A DNA stretch of 64,000 nt from Polytrichum commune (lineage: Eukaryota; Streptophyta; Polytrichopsida; Polytrichales; Polytrichaceae): positions 11,842,001 to 11,906,000 of the forward strand of contig OX485803.1 in NCBI GenBank assembly GCA_950295325.1, read 5' to 3'. How positions within the stretch are numbered: the first letter of the stretch is position 1; the number at the start of each line of letters is the position of its first letter. The notes under the pieces were generated by a model. The model saw nothing but the letters and a program-made list of their open reading frames with translations, made no database searches and had not been told where the DNA came from. Position numbers and translations under genes: made by a program. Below are positions 42,451 to 54,002 of this stretch, in pieces.

Positions 42451-43600
42451 GGTGAGCACACCTATTCTGGGCATAATGGCGAGGTTGGGTACGTAGAATG
42501 ATCTGATATATATGTTCTGATTATCTCGTTGGATTAGCCTTTCAAAGTGGATCAGGAATCCATGCAACTTAGCATATTGGACTCGTATCTCAATTTCTAT
42601 GTGATTCCTAAGTGAGAAATGTTCTAGAACCCGTTGTGGTCTCATAAGGGCATTCACTTGTGCTACCTATCTTGGTCATGCCCCATCTTTTGCGTGGAAT
42701 TAAGTGCTTCTTGCAACCTATTACGATCTTGCCTAACACCTCGTAATTGTGAGAATGCAGGACCACAAGTGACATACCATACATGAATTTGATGCCTTAA
42801 ATATATTTATTCATGTGTGAAATTGACAAATTCATGATCTTATCTATGTTGGAGTCTCCACTCACTTGTTTACGTGACGTCGTGCTAGTCTACATGATGA
42901 TGCTATACCTCCACTTGATTTTTATTTATGGGGCACCATGTAACATATGCTTCGTCTCTACTACACCCTTAATTTTAGGTGTTCATGATGGATCACAACC
43001 GAAATTGGTGCACCTACCTGAAAACCCTAAACTCGCGTTTTAGTACAAAGATGTATCAGCATGGGGATCTCCTTCTGCATTTGGAGCGCAAAGATTTTCT
43101 AAGGTTGGTGTCCTTCGTTGAACATCTTCTGTTGTTCCTGTGAGCTGATCTGTAACTGCCAATTTTTTACAATAAAGTTTCATAATATATATTAAATAAA
43201 TTAAATGTACTATAAAGTGTAGTATCAGTTTCTACATCTATAAAGTATAGTATCACTTTGTTAATATTTGACTGCATTTGTTGAGACTCATCACCAAGGT
43301 TTAGGGTTTAGTTATACAAATTTTTCCTGTGGGAGAGAGAAATTGGTAGTAGTTAGGCTTGGGGGGTGCACCTTCCATAACATCTATGAGTATTATTAAG
43401 TGCACAAAAGGGGTACTAATTTGAACTTTTTCCATACTACGTATGCATATGCTACAAAAATTATAACTCATAGTTATGTACATGTATGGAGAACCTCTAG
43501 AAAAGATATAACATTTGTACTTGTATGGTAGGGTCACTAGACATTATGAATAAGTATTAAATATTGGATGAAACTTGATGAATTTTTTTCTCATTTCCTT
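42451..43600 (+). repeat. Second block of duplicated FOLB 3' flank in unassigned sequence
   Basis: 43015-43190 (CTGCATTTGGAGCGCAAAGA, TGAGCTGATCTGTAACTGCC) and 43245-43365 (AAAGTATAGTATCACTTTGT, TGTTGAGACTCATCACCAAG, TTTTTCCTGTGGGAGAGAGA, GTAGTAGTTAGGCT) repeat the order seen in 41300-41600, permuted. 42451-43010 has no recognisable content apart from short frames. Confidence 0.6.
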
Positions 43601-43659
43601 ATCTCATCCATGTATGTATGTAAGAGGCGATATTGGGGTTTTGGAAGGGGTGGTTGAGT

Positions 43660-44090
43660 TGAGAACAAGGCCACTTCGTGCTTAGGGTTGCAAGAGGAGT
43701 GCTTCTTTGTGGCACTTCTTGGGGTTGGTGGGGGTGGTTGATGCCTTGGTTAGATCATGGGCGGCATCGAAATTTCAAAGGTGGGTTTTCTCTCAATCAT
43801 TTTCGTATCATTAATAAACCTCCGATGTGTGCAACAATTTGGATCAAGCATTTAGGAATTGCAATTGTTGCAAGTTCTAGGATCAAGCATGGAGATTGGT
43901 TTTTGTTGGTATCAAAAGGAACCAACAATAAGTGGACTTACGGATCATTTGATGGCAGATTTAGAAATAATAATTGCATTAGCTTCTATGACATATATTG
44001 TAGACTTAGATGGTTCTGAGTTACATTTAGGGGATGAAATAGTCTTCAACAACTTTATTAATGAATGCTAGGGTTTTACATTATACATAT
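43660..44090 (+). pseudogene. Decayed coding relic shared with family A elements
   Basis: Two overlapping frames give KHGDWFLLVSKGTNNKWTYG, then (after a shift near 43945) DHLMADLEIIIALASMTY and onward to a stop at 44071. Both halves match translated relics in repeats at 2800-2960, 7870-7960 and 26220-26350. Only at this locus does the second half stay open for over 40 codons. The protein family is unknown to me. It may be part of the transposase of the family A elements or a captured host sequence. Confidence 0.4.
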
Positions 44091-46200
44091 GATAGGGGTT
44101 CAATATTATTCAAAAGTAAATTTGTATACTTATGTTAATGACTACATATGAATTCAATTTTTTTATGAATACATATTGTCACTTATAATTTTATCATTGA
44201 GATTGTACAAATATTACAAAATAAAATAAAGTTGTTTATAGGGCTTTTTTAGAGTTTGTTTCGAACGGACGTGGTTCTTGGATTTTAATGAAAGGTGCAC
44301 TCCCTGGGTAGTTAGGTTCTTGATGGTTTCATTTCTTCCACCTCTGTCATGCTTTGGGTTTGGCATTTTCTGAAATACTCTTACAAATGTTTTCTGCCTT
44401 TTTCACCTGTGTTTCTGGAGAAAAATTTCTTGTGTTCGTACCAAATGGACATGAAGGAAAAAGTGGTCAGAGATGCTAATGTCACTTTGACAACAAAATT
44501 TATAAGAACAATTTCTCCTCATAATATGATGCCCTGAACCATAATTCAGGAGTTCCTCTGGATATTATTCTACATAGCAGTTGTCGCTTCTTGTGAGTAT
44601 TTGTGAACTCCAATTCTTTATGAAGCAGATATTTTGGTATGCATGTCATTCAGTTTTGAGAGTAGAGTGTTTTTATGGGTTATGTTATGGATGCAGGCTG
44701 TCGTGGTTTATCCATGGTGAATGTGGAGACCAAATTTTTAGGTTTAAGGATGCTGTGCCGATGATGACTTATTAATGCTGGATAATTAACAAAATGAGGT
44801 GCAGCATTGTTGTTTAAGTTGATTATCAATCCTATTCTGAGATCCATCCATTCATCCCAAAACATGGAATCTGAGATCAAAGAGATTCACCGGCCTGTGC
44901 AGGAAATGTATAATGTCACTGGTTGGTCTGATTTGATTTGCAAGGAGACGATTGCCACTCACAAATACAATCTGGTAACGATAGTTTCTGGCATTGCACT
45001 CTTGAGTTTTTGAATACAGCTCAAGCATTTGTTTAACCAACAACAATCTACTATTGCAGTATGTGGAGTATGGTGATCAGTGGACTCAGAAAGGACCATA
45101 GTGGTCAGGCGAATCGATTTTGTTGGTAAGTCTATTCTTGATTGAATACGAGGAGGCACATTACATCTCACAATTGACCATTGTGTTTGGTAATGGAGAC
45201 ATGTCACCTTGTCATCGACCATGGTAAGCACCCGATATCTACCTCTCTGCTACTGTGGCTTGGTAGTTTGGACGCCTACTAGAACCTGTGGCAATGCTCC
45301 TTGCATTCATTATCTAGTTCATCTAGTTATAATCACAACACATGAACGTGATTTCATTTCACGACATCTCTTTTGAATGATGAAACTGACCCAAACACAT
45401 GTTCACCAACTCAAGTATTGTAGGTGACAAGCATGTTTGACACATTGATGACAAATTATCATTTTTTTGAGGTGATACATGGGATGTTGTAGAGGTTCCA
45501 ACTAATTAAGAAAAAATGAAACATGGCACTTTGGTAAAGTTTTTAATTAGTTTGTGTCAAACAAGCTTCTCACCTATCGTATTGCCTTTGGATCTTACTT
45601 CACACCTTCGGAATCAAGGAAGATACTTAGGAGCAACACCTCAACCCAGTTGGTACGAAAATTTACAGGGGTCCAAAATAATAAGACACTTCACTCCGAC
45701 TTCTAAATCACATAATGTTGTGAAAGCACACTTCGACTGTGATACGTGAATCTCTCTTTCAATGCTCATGCACAGAGATATAAATGCTTCAATTACCCAC
45801 ATACATATGGAAATACCAGGACTATCTCAATAGCAATCGTTGTATTGCCGTATTGAAAGCTCCTTCTATCACAAGAGAACCTTCACTTTTGAATTCTTAT
45901 GACGCTTGCATCTCAACTATGATACCAAAACCTTAAAATGACAATTTGCATGATCCACAAGTGCTAACCAAATGAGACAATTTACGACCTGATCCAGTGG
46001 CCGGAAATTTTTGTAGGATTGGAAGCGCCCGGAATAAGTCATGAAAGTCAGGGTTATTTTTCAAATGGATGTGCATTAACATCTTCCGGATCTGCAACTA
46101 TCCCAATCTTTCGGACTAAAGTTAAGTCAATCGGCATCTTTTGTGTGCATCTATTTACATGATGTAATCTGGACCCTTTTCCTAGAACTGCAGATATTTG
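44091..46200. other. No gene recognised; fragments of FOLB flank at 44300-44370
   Basis: 44300-44370 (GTAGTTAGGTTCTTGATGGT, TTCTTCCACCTCTGTCATGC) continues the duplicated FOLB flank that broke off at 43365, so an insertion of about 900 bp (including the decayed relic) may split one duplicate. Frames at 44807-45013 and 45516-45749 have no domain. Confidence 0.45.
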
Positions 46201-46214
46201 ATTACAGTTGCCCA

Positions 46215-46405
46215 GTCTGAGATGACCTTTAACTACCGGATGATGGTGGAGAGATACCCAAATCTCAAGGAAGAGGTTGGTTGTTCAAATCCCGGCTGTG
46301 AAATCTCCTCTCTACTTGACGGAAAGCTTGTTATGTGGTCAACTGCCTCCTGTGCTTTAGCGTTGGCCTTTCGGCCTTCTGTCTCAAAAATAAAAAAATA
46401 AAAAA
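46215..46405 (+). mobile_element. SINE-like element with 14-bp target duplication
   Basis: Flanked by ATTACAGTTGCCCA (46201-46214) and ATTATAGCTGCCCA (46406-46419), a 14-bp duplication with two differences. The 191-bp body ends in an A-rich tail (AAAAATAAAAAAATAAAAAA). GTTCAAATCCC at 46283-46293 fits the RNA polymerase III B box of tRNA-derived SINEs; I cannot point to a convincing A box at the right distance. Insertion of this kind depends on LINE reverse transcriptase in trans. A 67-codon frame across it is incidental. Confidence 0.7.
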
Positions 46406-46514
46406 ATTATAGCTGCCCATTAAATTCAAATACGCTCACGTTTACCTCCACTTAAAGTCTTTGTCTAAGATTTGAAGGCCTTTGGTATTGCCAACCTCAA
46501 CTATGGACTAACCT

Positions 46515-47265
46515 TGTTAATGCGACACTCGTTTATACGACACCCTTGATATTTCGACACATTTTTGTGAGACCAAACTTTTTAGTTCAAAACTCCCTCT
46601 CTTATATGACTACGACACTCGATAATGCGACGTTTAGAATCTCCGTTTTGTCATATTAAAGAGGTAGTTCATGCTGAAATTCCTTTCATCTATGTTATGT
46701 ACATCTAAAATACATCCATTTTCACTTGGAAACTACTTGGGAACATCACTTATCATTGGGAAGTTAATAAGAATTAGGGTTACTAGTGTAGAATGGACAT
46801 GGTTAGGGTTGGAGTGGCATTGTGCCTAATATGTTGCCTTGTACATGGGTGATATAGTATCACCAATATCTTGATGCTAAACATCATGCATCATTGTTGT
46901 CTAGTTTCTTATTAGAGAACTCTTTATATTTGCGTGTTAATGAAATTATTAGTTTTCAAAAGTTAGTAGGGAGTTTAGATAAGATGACAGTTCTAACTTG
47001 GGTAGGCAACACCAAAGATCTTTGGACTCCTATACCAAGAGTTCTTGAGCATATTTGTATTTGTTTGAAGCTAGAAGTTATTTTTTCATACCATCTGTAT
47101 TGCTTAAACTCGTTGTATATATTTTTAAAGCTCATATTACTTATGTTTTCGTATCCCCTCAATAATACGACAAGTTTATGCCATTTGTCATACTAATGAG
47201 AAGACGACACCCTCGATAATACGACTTTTTTTTTTGTGTTTCCCAAACGTGTCATACTAAAGAGA
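46515..47265. mobile_element. Repeat with many TACGACAC-type motifs, possibly a pogo/mariner-like relic
   Basis: The left side carries TTAATGCGACACTCG, TTTATACGACACCC and GATAATGCGACG. The right side carries AATAATACGACAAG, GATAATACGACTTT and GTGTCATACTAAAGAG, and an internal copy reads TTTTGTCATATTAAAGAG. These are diverged, partly inverted repeats of one motif around a 350-bp centre holding a 100-codon frame (46894-47196) of unknown character. Pogo-type termini are similarly AT- and CTC-rich, but the boundaries and target site are not clear. Confidence 0.35.
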
Positions 47266-48290
47266 GAACAGTCTTCTAAAAGTGCGATTGTGGAGCTCAT
47301 TTTATACGGAACCCCAAAAGTGGTTGCACAACGAGCATGATTGAGAAACTCAATGATTGAGTCGAACATGTTATGCTCCTCCAATCATTGCAACGCGGCA
47401 TTTCGGTAGATGTGGTGTGGTAAAATTTAAAGTTCAAAATGTGGAAGCCATCGGCATTGAACTTACTATCTAGGGTCCAAATCCAATACTAAATTACTTA
47501 CTTGTTAATATATGACATGAGTGACACACCACCACAAGGTATGGTGGGCCTTATGTGGTCACTTGTCTTGTTTATGCGGTTGTATTTGGATGGTATATAG
47601 CAAGGCTTATGTGATAAATGGACATTTAAAAAAAAAAAAACACGTGTTACAATGAGACTGGCCAATGTGCTCAAATTATAGACACCATTCTTAGTTCAAT
47701 CGTGGACACAATTGGGAGGACCTATGTGATCATATTGAAGAGGAAGGGATCTTCGCTTTGACCTCTTACAATAATGCATCTCTACTTCAATTTTGAAATT
47801 GGAAATGACAATCTCCATGATTTACAATTGCTAACTACATGATACAATTGTTAAGCCGATCCAATGGCTGAAATGTTTGCAGAGTTGGAAGTGCCTCACA
47901 ATCTTCTGTACAACATGACTTGTATGGTACACATCTGTATGGAAAATTAGTGGGTTGGCTTGGTGTGAGCCAAATATTGTGCACACATTTCTTCTTAACC
48001 CCTGTTAACGGTTAACCTTGGGCTTGCATTTTATTAAGCATCTAAAAGTTTATAAAAAGAGTGGGATTATGTGTGGAAGGGTGATTAAAGCTTTAGGCTT
48101 GGAATTAAGATTGATGTGGTAGTATTAGTGGAATTGTTGGGTGAAAGATTGATTAGAGTTAGGTAGCGCTTGGAATTAGGATGGTGAATTCATGGCTTTA
48201 TGGTTCGGGTTAGAGCCCACAACGTTGCTTAGGGGAAGAGGGTTGATAATCGGGAGTGGCTTTGGATTGGGTAGGAATGTAATTGGGACG
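47266..48290. other. No gene seen
   Basis: AT-rich, with a run of A at about 47628-47640. No supported feature. Confidence 0.4.
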
Positions 48291-49600
48291 GTGAAGTGTT
48301 TGTTCAGGGCTTAGGCCTTGATCACTAAGGGTTGTAGGGGGTGGCCGAATGGGGTGATGCACTGTTTGTTTTGGGGCATGCTAATTGTGCCCTAGATTTT
48401 CACGGCCCCAGGAAGGGCAGTCAGTTGGGAATGTGCGGCTCTCTACACTCTCTCTCGCTCTCGGTTAGAAGGAGGCGGAAGGCCGTTGTCGGAGGGGAAA
48501 ACAGCTGGCCCTGGGGGCAGCTAACTAGCAACACAGATGGTTCGATGGGGAAGTTCTACAATACAGTGAAGAGGACCTGTCCAGAGCGGAGGGTTGCTGG
48601 AATGGAGGCAGAAAGCTAGCGATTCTAGGTCGGAGCCCTCGGAAGTTATGACTTGCAGAATTCAAGAGGGAATCGAGGTTGAAGGTGGAAAATGCTCAGA
48701 TTGTTGCCTCAGTTACCAACTTGCGAGCGGATTTTTGGGGGATTCGAAGAGCTAGCTGGGTGCCACATTCGCAAATGAACTCGGAAGAATCTGTGCCTAA
48801 GTGCTCATTACCAGCCTTTTTTGGGGTGTCTAAATATAGCCACATGACGAAAAGTTAGCAGAGGTGACGAAAAGCTATAAGGGTCTAGGGCCGCCTCCCA
48901 GTCGGACAGTCGCCACTCTGTCCACTCGCCTCCCACCACCCTCGCCACTCTGCGCCATGATAACTCCGCCGTGCTTGATGTGTCGCCCTGCCATCTCACT
49001 TCGCCGCGAATGTGACCTCTGAGGTGGCGCCACATCGCGCCCCGCCACTCTCCCCACTTCGACTCCATCGCCAGCTATGTAATCCCACTCTCCAGTGTTT
49101 CGCCCAGTAATTCTGCCAACTCTCCAGTAATTCGCCTGTTTTGCGGCACTAATTACAGCCTCGGCGCCAGTAACTTATGCCCTCCTTACTGCTTTCATCG
49201 CCATCTTCAACAGTAACTTATGCCCTCCTTACTGCTTTCATCGCCATCCTTTGAGCTTTGGGTTGAACCTGCAATATCTCATTGGCTAATGGAGACATTC
49301 CATTCACATTTCATTCACCCTGCTTCTTGAGTCTTGGGAGGGTGTTGTCGCAATCCGTTGAGGGTTTCATTCATGAGAGCAAGGAGTGGGAGGAGTGGTG
49401 GAGTGAGACACTGAGAGCAAGGAGCCAGGAGTGTTGCTTTGAGCTTTGATTGTGTGCATTGTGCAACCTGTACTCCGCATTGTGCAACCTGCAGCCTGCA
49501 ATGGAGATTTGCGGAACCACTGAACTTACTATCTGGGAGACTCAAAACCCTCCATCCCCCAAGCTTTTATATGATTTCAGTTTGTCTTTTCCTGCTGATT
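48291..49600 (+). other. GC-rich stretch before the hAT gene; 43-bp tandem duplication at 49168-49249
   Basis: GC content rises from about 48330. Frames on both strands (for example 48341-48619 and 48808-49068) show no domain. CAGTAACTTATGCCCTCCTT with the following 20 bases occurs at 49168 and again at 49211. This may be the 5' region of the hAT transposon; no terminal repeat could be placed. Confidence 0.45.
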
Positions 49601-49848
49601 GTGTTTGTTCAATCTTGTTGTTCAATCTTGCTGAAGGGTATTGCTGTTCAATCTCTGCTCATTGTGTTTGATCAATCTTGCTAATTGTGTGTTTGATCAA
49701 TCTTGCGTTTGGGTGTTGTGTGTTTGAGCAATCTTGGTGATTGCTGGTCGATCTTGGTCACCTGAGGGCTGTTGATCTTGGTCACCTGAGATCTTGGTGA
49801 ACAATCTTGGTGATTGCTGGTCGATCTTGGTCACCTGGTGATTGCTGG
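49600..49848 (+). repeat. Degenerate CAATCTTG / GATCTTGGTCACCTG repeat block
   Basis: TCAATCTTGxT recurs about eight times, grading into GATTGCTGGTCGATCTTGGT and GGTCACCTGAG repeats. Subterminal short repeats of this kind are common in hAT elements, where they can bind transposase. That role here is an inference from position, directly before the transposase frame. Confidence 0.6.
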
Positions 49849-51164
49849 GATGGAGCGGATCGCCAGGGCAAAGCGGAACTCCGTTCTTGAGCTTTATTTC
49901 GCGTCTTCTCGGAACGCTAATGACCCTGGTCCTTTGGAATTTCCCTCTGCCCGCAAATGTGCCAGGTTTGCCCGTGATGCAGAGGCATCCTCATCCGGCA
50001 GCAAGGTAAGTAGCAATCCATGTATTACTCCGCCCCGTGCCAATGCCGCAGTGAAGCTGATTTGCCCTGGTGGCCTCCCTGAGCCTGCCATCTCCTCAAT
50101 TGGGTCAGATGTTGTTGAAATAATTGATGTCACCTCTGATGCTCCAGTTGCTACCCCCTGTAAGGCCAAAAAAAAACAAATGAGGTATCCCGAAAGTGTC
50201 AGGATGCATGGGCCATCGCCCATCCTTGGGCTGAAATGCTTCGAGGTGGTGATGGAATTGTGGATAGAGTGAAATGCATAGTTTGCAGTCATGTGAAAGG
50301 TCGTGAGGTGACCATGGGAGCCAAATCCGACACGTTGGAAAAACATGCTGGTAAGAGACAAGCAAAATCAGATTTGCCACATATTAATGTAAAAAAAGAT
50401 GAGTTTTATGTCAACAAAAAATGCGGTCACCTGAGGGCTGCGGCATCTTATAGTTCTCAGAGCCAGGGCCACCCCAGTATGTTGCAACAAGTAAGACAAT
50501 TGCATTTTCTTTATGTGCTTGCATGTTGCCGTTATTGTTGCATTTATTGCCACCATTCTTTGCTAACCCTTTTTGTTGTTTTTATTGCTGCCTACATGTT
50601 TGGGTGTGGTTTGCAATGACTAACTTGGTGGGTGTATGGCAGGTGCAAAAGGAATTCAAGGGTGATAGAGCTCGGAAGATCAACCAGTTTGCAACCGTGT
50701 TTCACCTCTTGCAAACTGGGCGTCCGATGCTCGAGTATGAGAGCATAAAGAGATTTTATCAATTTCTGAAGATGCCACACTTGAGCATCAAGCATTGGTC
50801 GGATAATAGCGGCTGGATGATCGCCGAATACTTGCATGCTCAAGTCATGAGACGAGCAAAGGAGGTTCTGGCATCTGCACACTACATTGCGGTAACATGT
50901 GATGAGGTGACAACTATGGACAATCAATCATGGATTTCTATCCATGCCTACTATGTGCATGACTTCTACAGGCAGCCAGTGCTTGTGTCCCTTGAGCGGC
51001 TAACTGAGGACGCATCCGCTGGTCCTTTGGCAGCGGTGATTGTTGATGCACTCGCCACCCATGGTGGTCTTGATAAGGATGACCTTCGAAAGAAGTTCAC
51101 GTCCTTTGGGGCAGACGGAGCTTCTGTCTTTCAGGTAAGCTAAACCCCCTAAACCTTTCTTGCT

Positions 51165-51385
51165 TGTTCATTTCAGATTGCTTGTTCATTTCAGATTGCT
51201 TGTTCATTTCAGATTCCTTGCTCATTTCAGATTGCTTGCTCATTTCAGATTGCTTGTTCATTTCAGATTGCTTGTTCATTTCAGATTGCATTTGTGTGTT
51301 CATTTCAGATTGCAGTTGCTAGTTCATATCAGATTGCAGTTGCTTGTTCATATCAGATTGCAGTTGCTAGTTCATATCAGATTTC
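51165..51385 (+). repeat. 18-24 bp tandem array of acceptor-like units inside the hAT gene
   Basis: The first part repeats GCTTGTTCATTTCAGATT (18 bp) about seven times. The second part repeats a 24-bp variant, GCAGTTGCTAGTTCATATCAG plus ATT, about three times. Every unit contains TTCAT(T/A)TCAG, which looks like a plant 3' splice site. The array occupies the inferred intron after block 2. Confidence 0.9.
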
Positions 51386-51420
51386 AGTTTATTTGTGTAT
51401 GTGATTGAATTTTTGTTGAT

Positions 51421-51500
51421 CTGATGTATGTGCAGGGGCTATGAATCTGATGTATGTGCAGGGGCTGATATTTGTGAACCTGATGTATGTGCAGGGGCTG
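51421..51500 (+). repeat. Three copies of an acceptor-like block TGATGTATGTGCAGGGGCT
   Basis: TGATGTATGTGCAGGGGCT occurs three times, with AG ending at 51434, 51461 and 51494 (27 and 33 bp apart). Each could act as a 3' splice site. Starting after the last one lies one base out of phase with the C-terminal hAT frame as supplied by the 51134 donor. Confidence 0.85.
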
Positions 51501-52078
51501 CCGCAAGTCTAATTGCGGAGTTGTCAAGCCGATTCCCCGCATCAAGTCTAATGGATGCACTGGGAGTGGTGTACCCCCAGTATTGGCTGCAGCCCCATGC
51601 AGAGGAGCTTTTTGAGGGTCACTTTGCCATTCTGAAAAACCATTATTGCTATGAGAGAAAAATTGGTGATGTATATTCGCCTCCTGTACTAGACCTCTCA
51701 GCCTTGAATCACGAATGTAGCCAGTTCAAAGGGGCTATGAAAGCCAATGCGGCTGATGCCCTTCAGAAACCCATCACCTTGAACCCTCTGACAAAATTGT
51801 GGCGGACATTGTCTATGAGCATGGTCCTGAAGAAGCATTTCAGGGAATGGTTCAAGGTGGCGGAACTTGCCGCCGTCCAGGTTCTTGGTTCAGTGGAGGA
51901 TGAAAGAACCTTCTCCACAGTCGCATTCTCTAAATCGAAGCTTCGCAACCGCTTGAGTGAGCACCTTCCCGCATGTGTGGGTGTCTACAGCCAAAATTTC
52001 TACCAATTGGAGGATTTCCCATTTGACAAAGTCTATGATGAGTGGCATGCAGATAGAAGGAGGCAGCCAGACTGTTAA

Positions 52079-54000
52079 CGATGTGATGCATGCCTCCATG
52101 TAGAAATGCAATTTTGATTATGCAGTTTGTGTAGCCATGTTCTTAAATTCCCTAGGATGAACTACCGCAGCTCTGTGATGTTGCGTCGTTGTAGATGTTT
52201 ACCTCCAGGATTAAGTCTATTACCGATTTTGTTGTATTGCTCACTTGGTTGCATTATGGTTTGATGTTTGTGTATTGGTTCAATTTGGTTGGTCTTTCTA
52301 TTGGCAACAGGTCTCTTCGCGGCCCCTTATACCATTTCGTTATGTGGCTATTTTTATCCACCCCAAAAAAACATGGTCAGCTTGGTTGATGTCTTGGTTG
52401 CATTAGGTATGAATTTGGGTAGATGTGCTTGGTACTAAGGATTGCAGGGCATGGGCTTGATGTGTTATGACTTCATAAGTTGATATGTTGTGCCTTCATG
52501 AGTAAACGTTGTGCTTTGAGGCTTGAATTTTGATTGTGGCTTTGAACTTTTAATGTTAGAACTTAGTGTATCCTGGAGGTTTTCATCTACGACTAATGAT
52601 AAATGCGGCAGAGAGCTGGACTGAGGGAAATTTAGTTTTTAGAAAAGCAACTTCGCCAATGTACTACAATATTTTTTGAAATATAGCCAAAATTTACACT
52701 CTATTATTTCAATTATCACCCAACTTTACTATATTTTGAATGTCATGTTTGCCACATATGGTGAAATAAAAAACTCAATTGTAGCCACTTCAAACTAAAT
52801 TATTATTAGTTAAAGTTGAAAAATAACTCCTCTATGAATGTATTTGTAGCCAACTTCTCAACAAAAATACCCAACTTGTAGCCTTCCTCTCCACAAATGG
52901 AAAAAGCCAAAAAAATGGCTGCTCATTACTGGTTGGAACAGGATGGAGGAAGGGGGGTACACACGGATGGTTATGATCAGAACTGAATTGTCGCAGCGGA
53001 AGCTCTCGCCGAGCTCGCCTTGGTCACAACTACAATGATGGGTAAAGGGGAGATTATATCATGGATTGGGAGCAGCTCTGAAGCTGAGGACAGGCTAAAG
53101 GGGGTGGTAAGTTCTGTCGCAGGGATATCTGTGCTGCACTAAGTTGTCCAAGGATTGTGACTGACCTGCGTCGAAGGGAACCACCAGTTCGGGGCAGTGC
53201 CCAGCCGGGAGCTGCTGGCGCAAGAACAATTGAGATGACGGGCAATGACGGGTTGACACTCGGCATGAACAGCGTAGAATTCCGGTCAAAGGGCCAAGAC
53301 TGAACTGAAATGAAGGAGGCTGGCCCATGGTCCTGGGACCTTCCTATGGGTGGGTTTAATTAGTTAGGCAAGGGGGGTAGACTGGGTTAGTAAGTAGGGC
53401 ATTTAGAGGTTAAGAGACCATAATGTGTGAGGCTCATAATGTGGAGGTGTGAGTTAGAGTAGGAAGAATAGTTCTAAGTGTGAGAGAGTAGAGGGGGAAG
53501 GGATAAAGAAAGAAAAGATTTTTTTAATGCTTGTAACCTAACCTGGAATAAATTGGTATGTTTGATATTAATATTGAATGTTTGGGGGAATCCTAGACCG
53601 TGGGGAAGTGGAATGCATTGAGCATTGGATGTGAGCCACAAGCCCTCACCCGGACTACAACGCATAAGGGTGGGAGGTTTGGCCTCACACTTGGGGTTCA
53701 TAGCATCCATGTGAACTTGTCCATTGTGGACGAATAGACCCTAGAATAAACAAGTCCCCCATAAGTTGAAGGCCGAGTCAAATTTCATTCCAAGTAGCTC
53801 CCATCAAACTGATTAAGAATCCATGATGACATTTTCAAAGTCAAATTATATTGAAAAGTAGGTGTTTCAAACTATAAAAAAAATTGGTTGCATTTTCACC
53901 TTCCTAATGGATGAGTTTCCATAAACACCACAAACCCCTAGCTTGGTGGGTTGTAGATTACTTGCATATATAGATCACAATATAAACACCCGTTCATGGT
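52079..54000. other. 3' flank of the hAT gene and unassigned sequence
   Basis: 52640-52910 is AT-rich with repeated TGTAGCCA motifs. 52980-53330 is a GC-rich patch with overlapping frames on the minus strand and no domain. No TIR partner for a hAT 5' end could be recognised, so the boundaries of the transposon are open. Confidence 0.4.
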
Positions 54001-54002
54001 GT

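Larger units (their letters stand above)
49850..52078 (+). pseudogene. Broken hAT-superfamily transposase gene
   Basis: Three coding blocks. Block 1 (49850-50490): N-terminal linker, then a BED-type zinc-finger region (AWAIAHPWAEM, KCIVC, a GREVT block, LEKHAGKRQ); a frame change at about 50195 separates linker and finger. GT-AG intron 50491-50642, in phase. Block 2 (50643-51134): transposase core with VTCDEVTTMDNQSW, containing the expected first Asp, and FGADGAS with the second. A good donor (CAG, GTAAGC) follows at 51135. Block 3 (about 51495-52078): C-terminal dimerisation region with VLGSVEDERTFSTVAF and KLRNRLSEHL. The 200 or more residues normally between second Asp and C-terminal region, including the third acidic residue, are absent. 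No downstream AG restores the frame from block 2 to block 3. The protein cannot be a complete, active transposase, although the exons are otherwise well kept. Confidence 0.85.

Noticed and set aside
51165-51385. Regular short repeats considered as a CRISPR array
   Set aside because: Units are contiguous with no unique spacers, and the context is a plant transposon gene.
48840-52900. Attempt to set the outer ends of the hAT transposon
   Set aside because: I compared GACGAAAAG motifs near 48845 and the AT-rich stretch near 52640, but no inverted pair with an 8-bp duplication was convincing.
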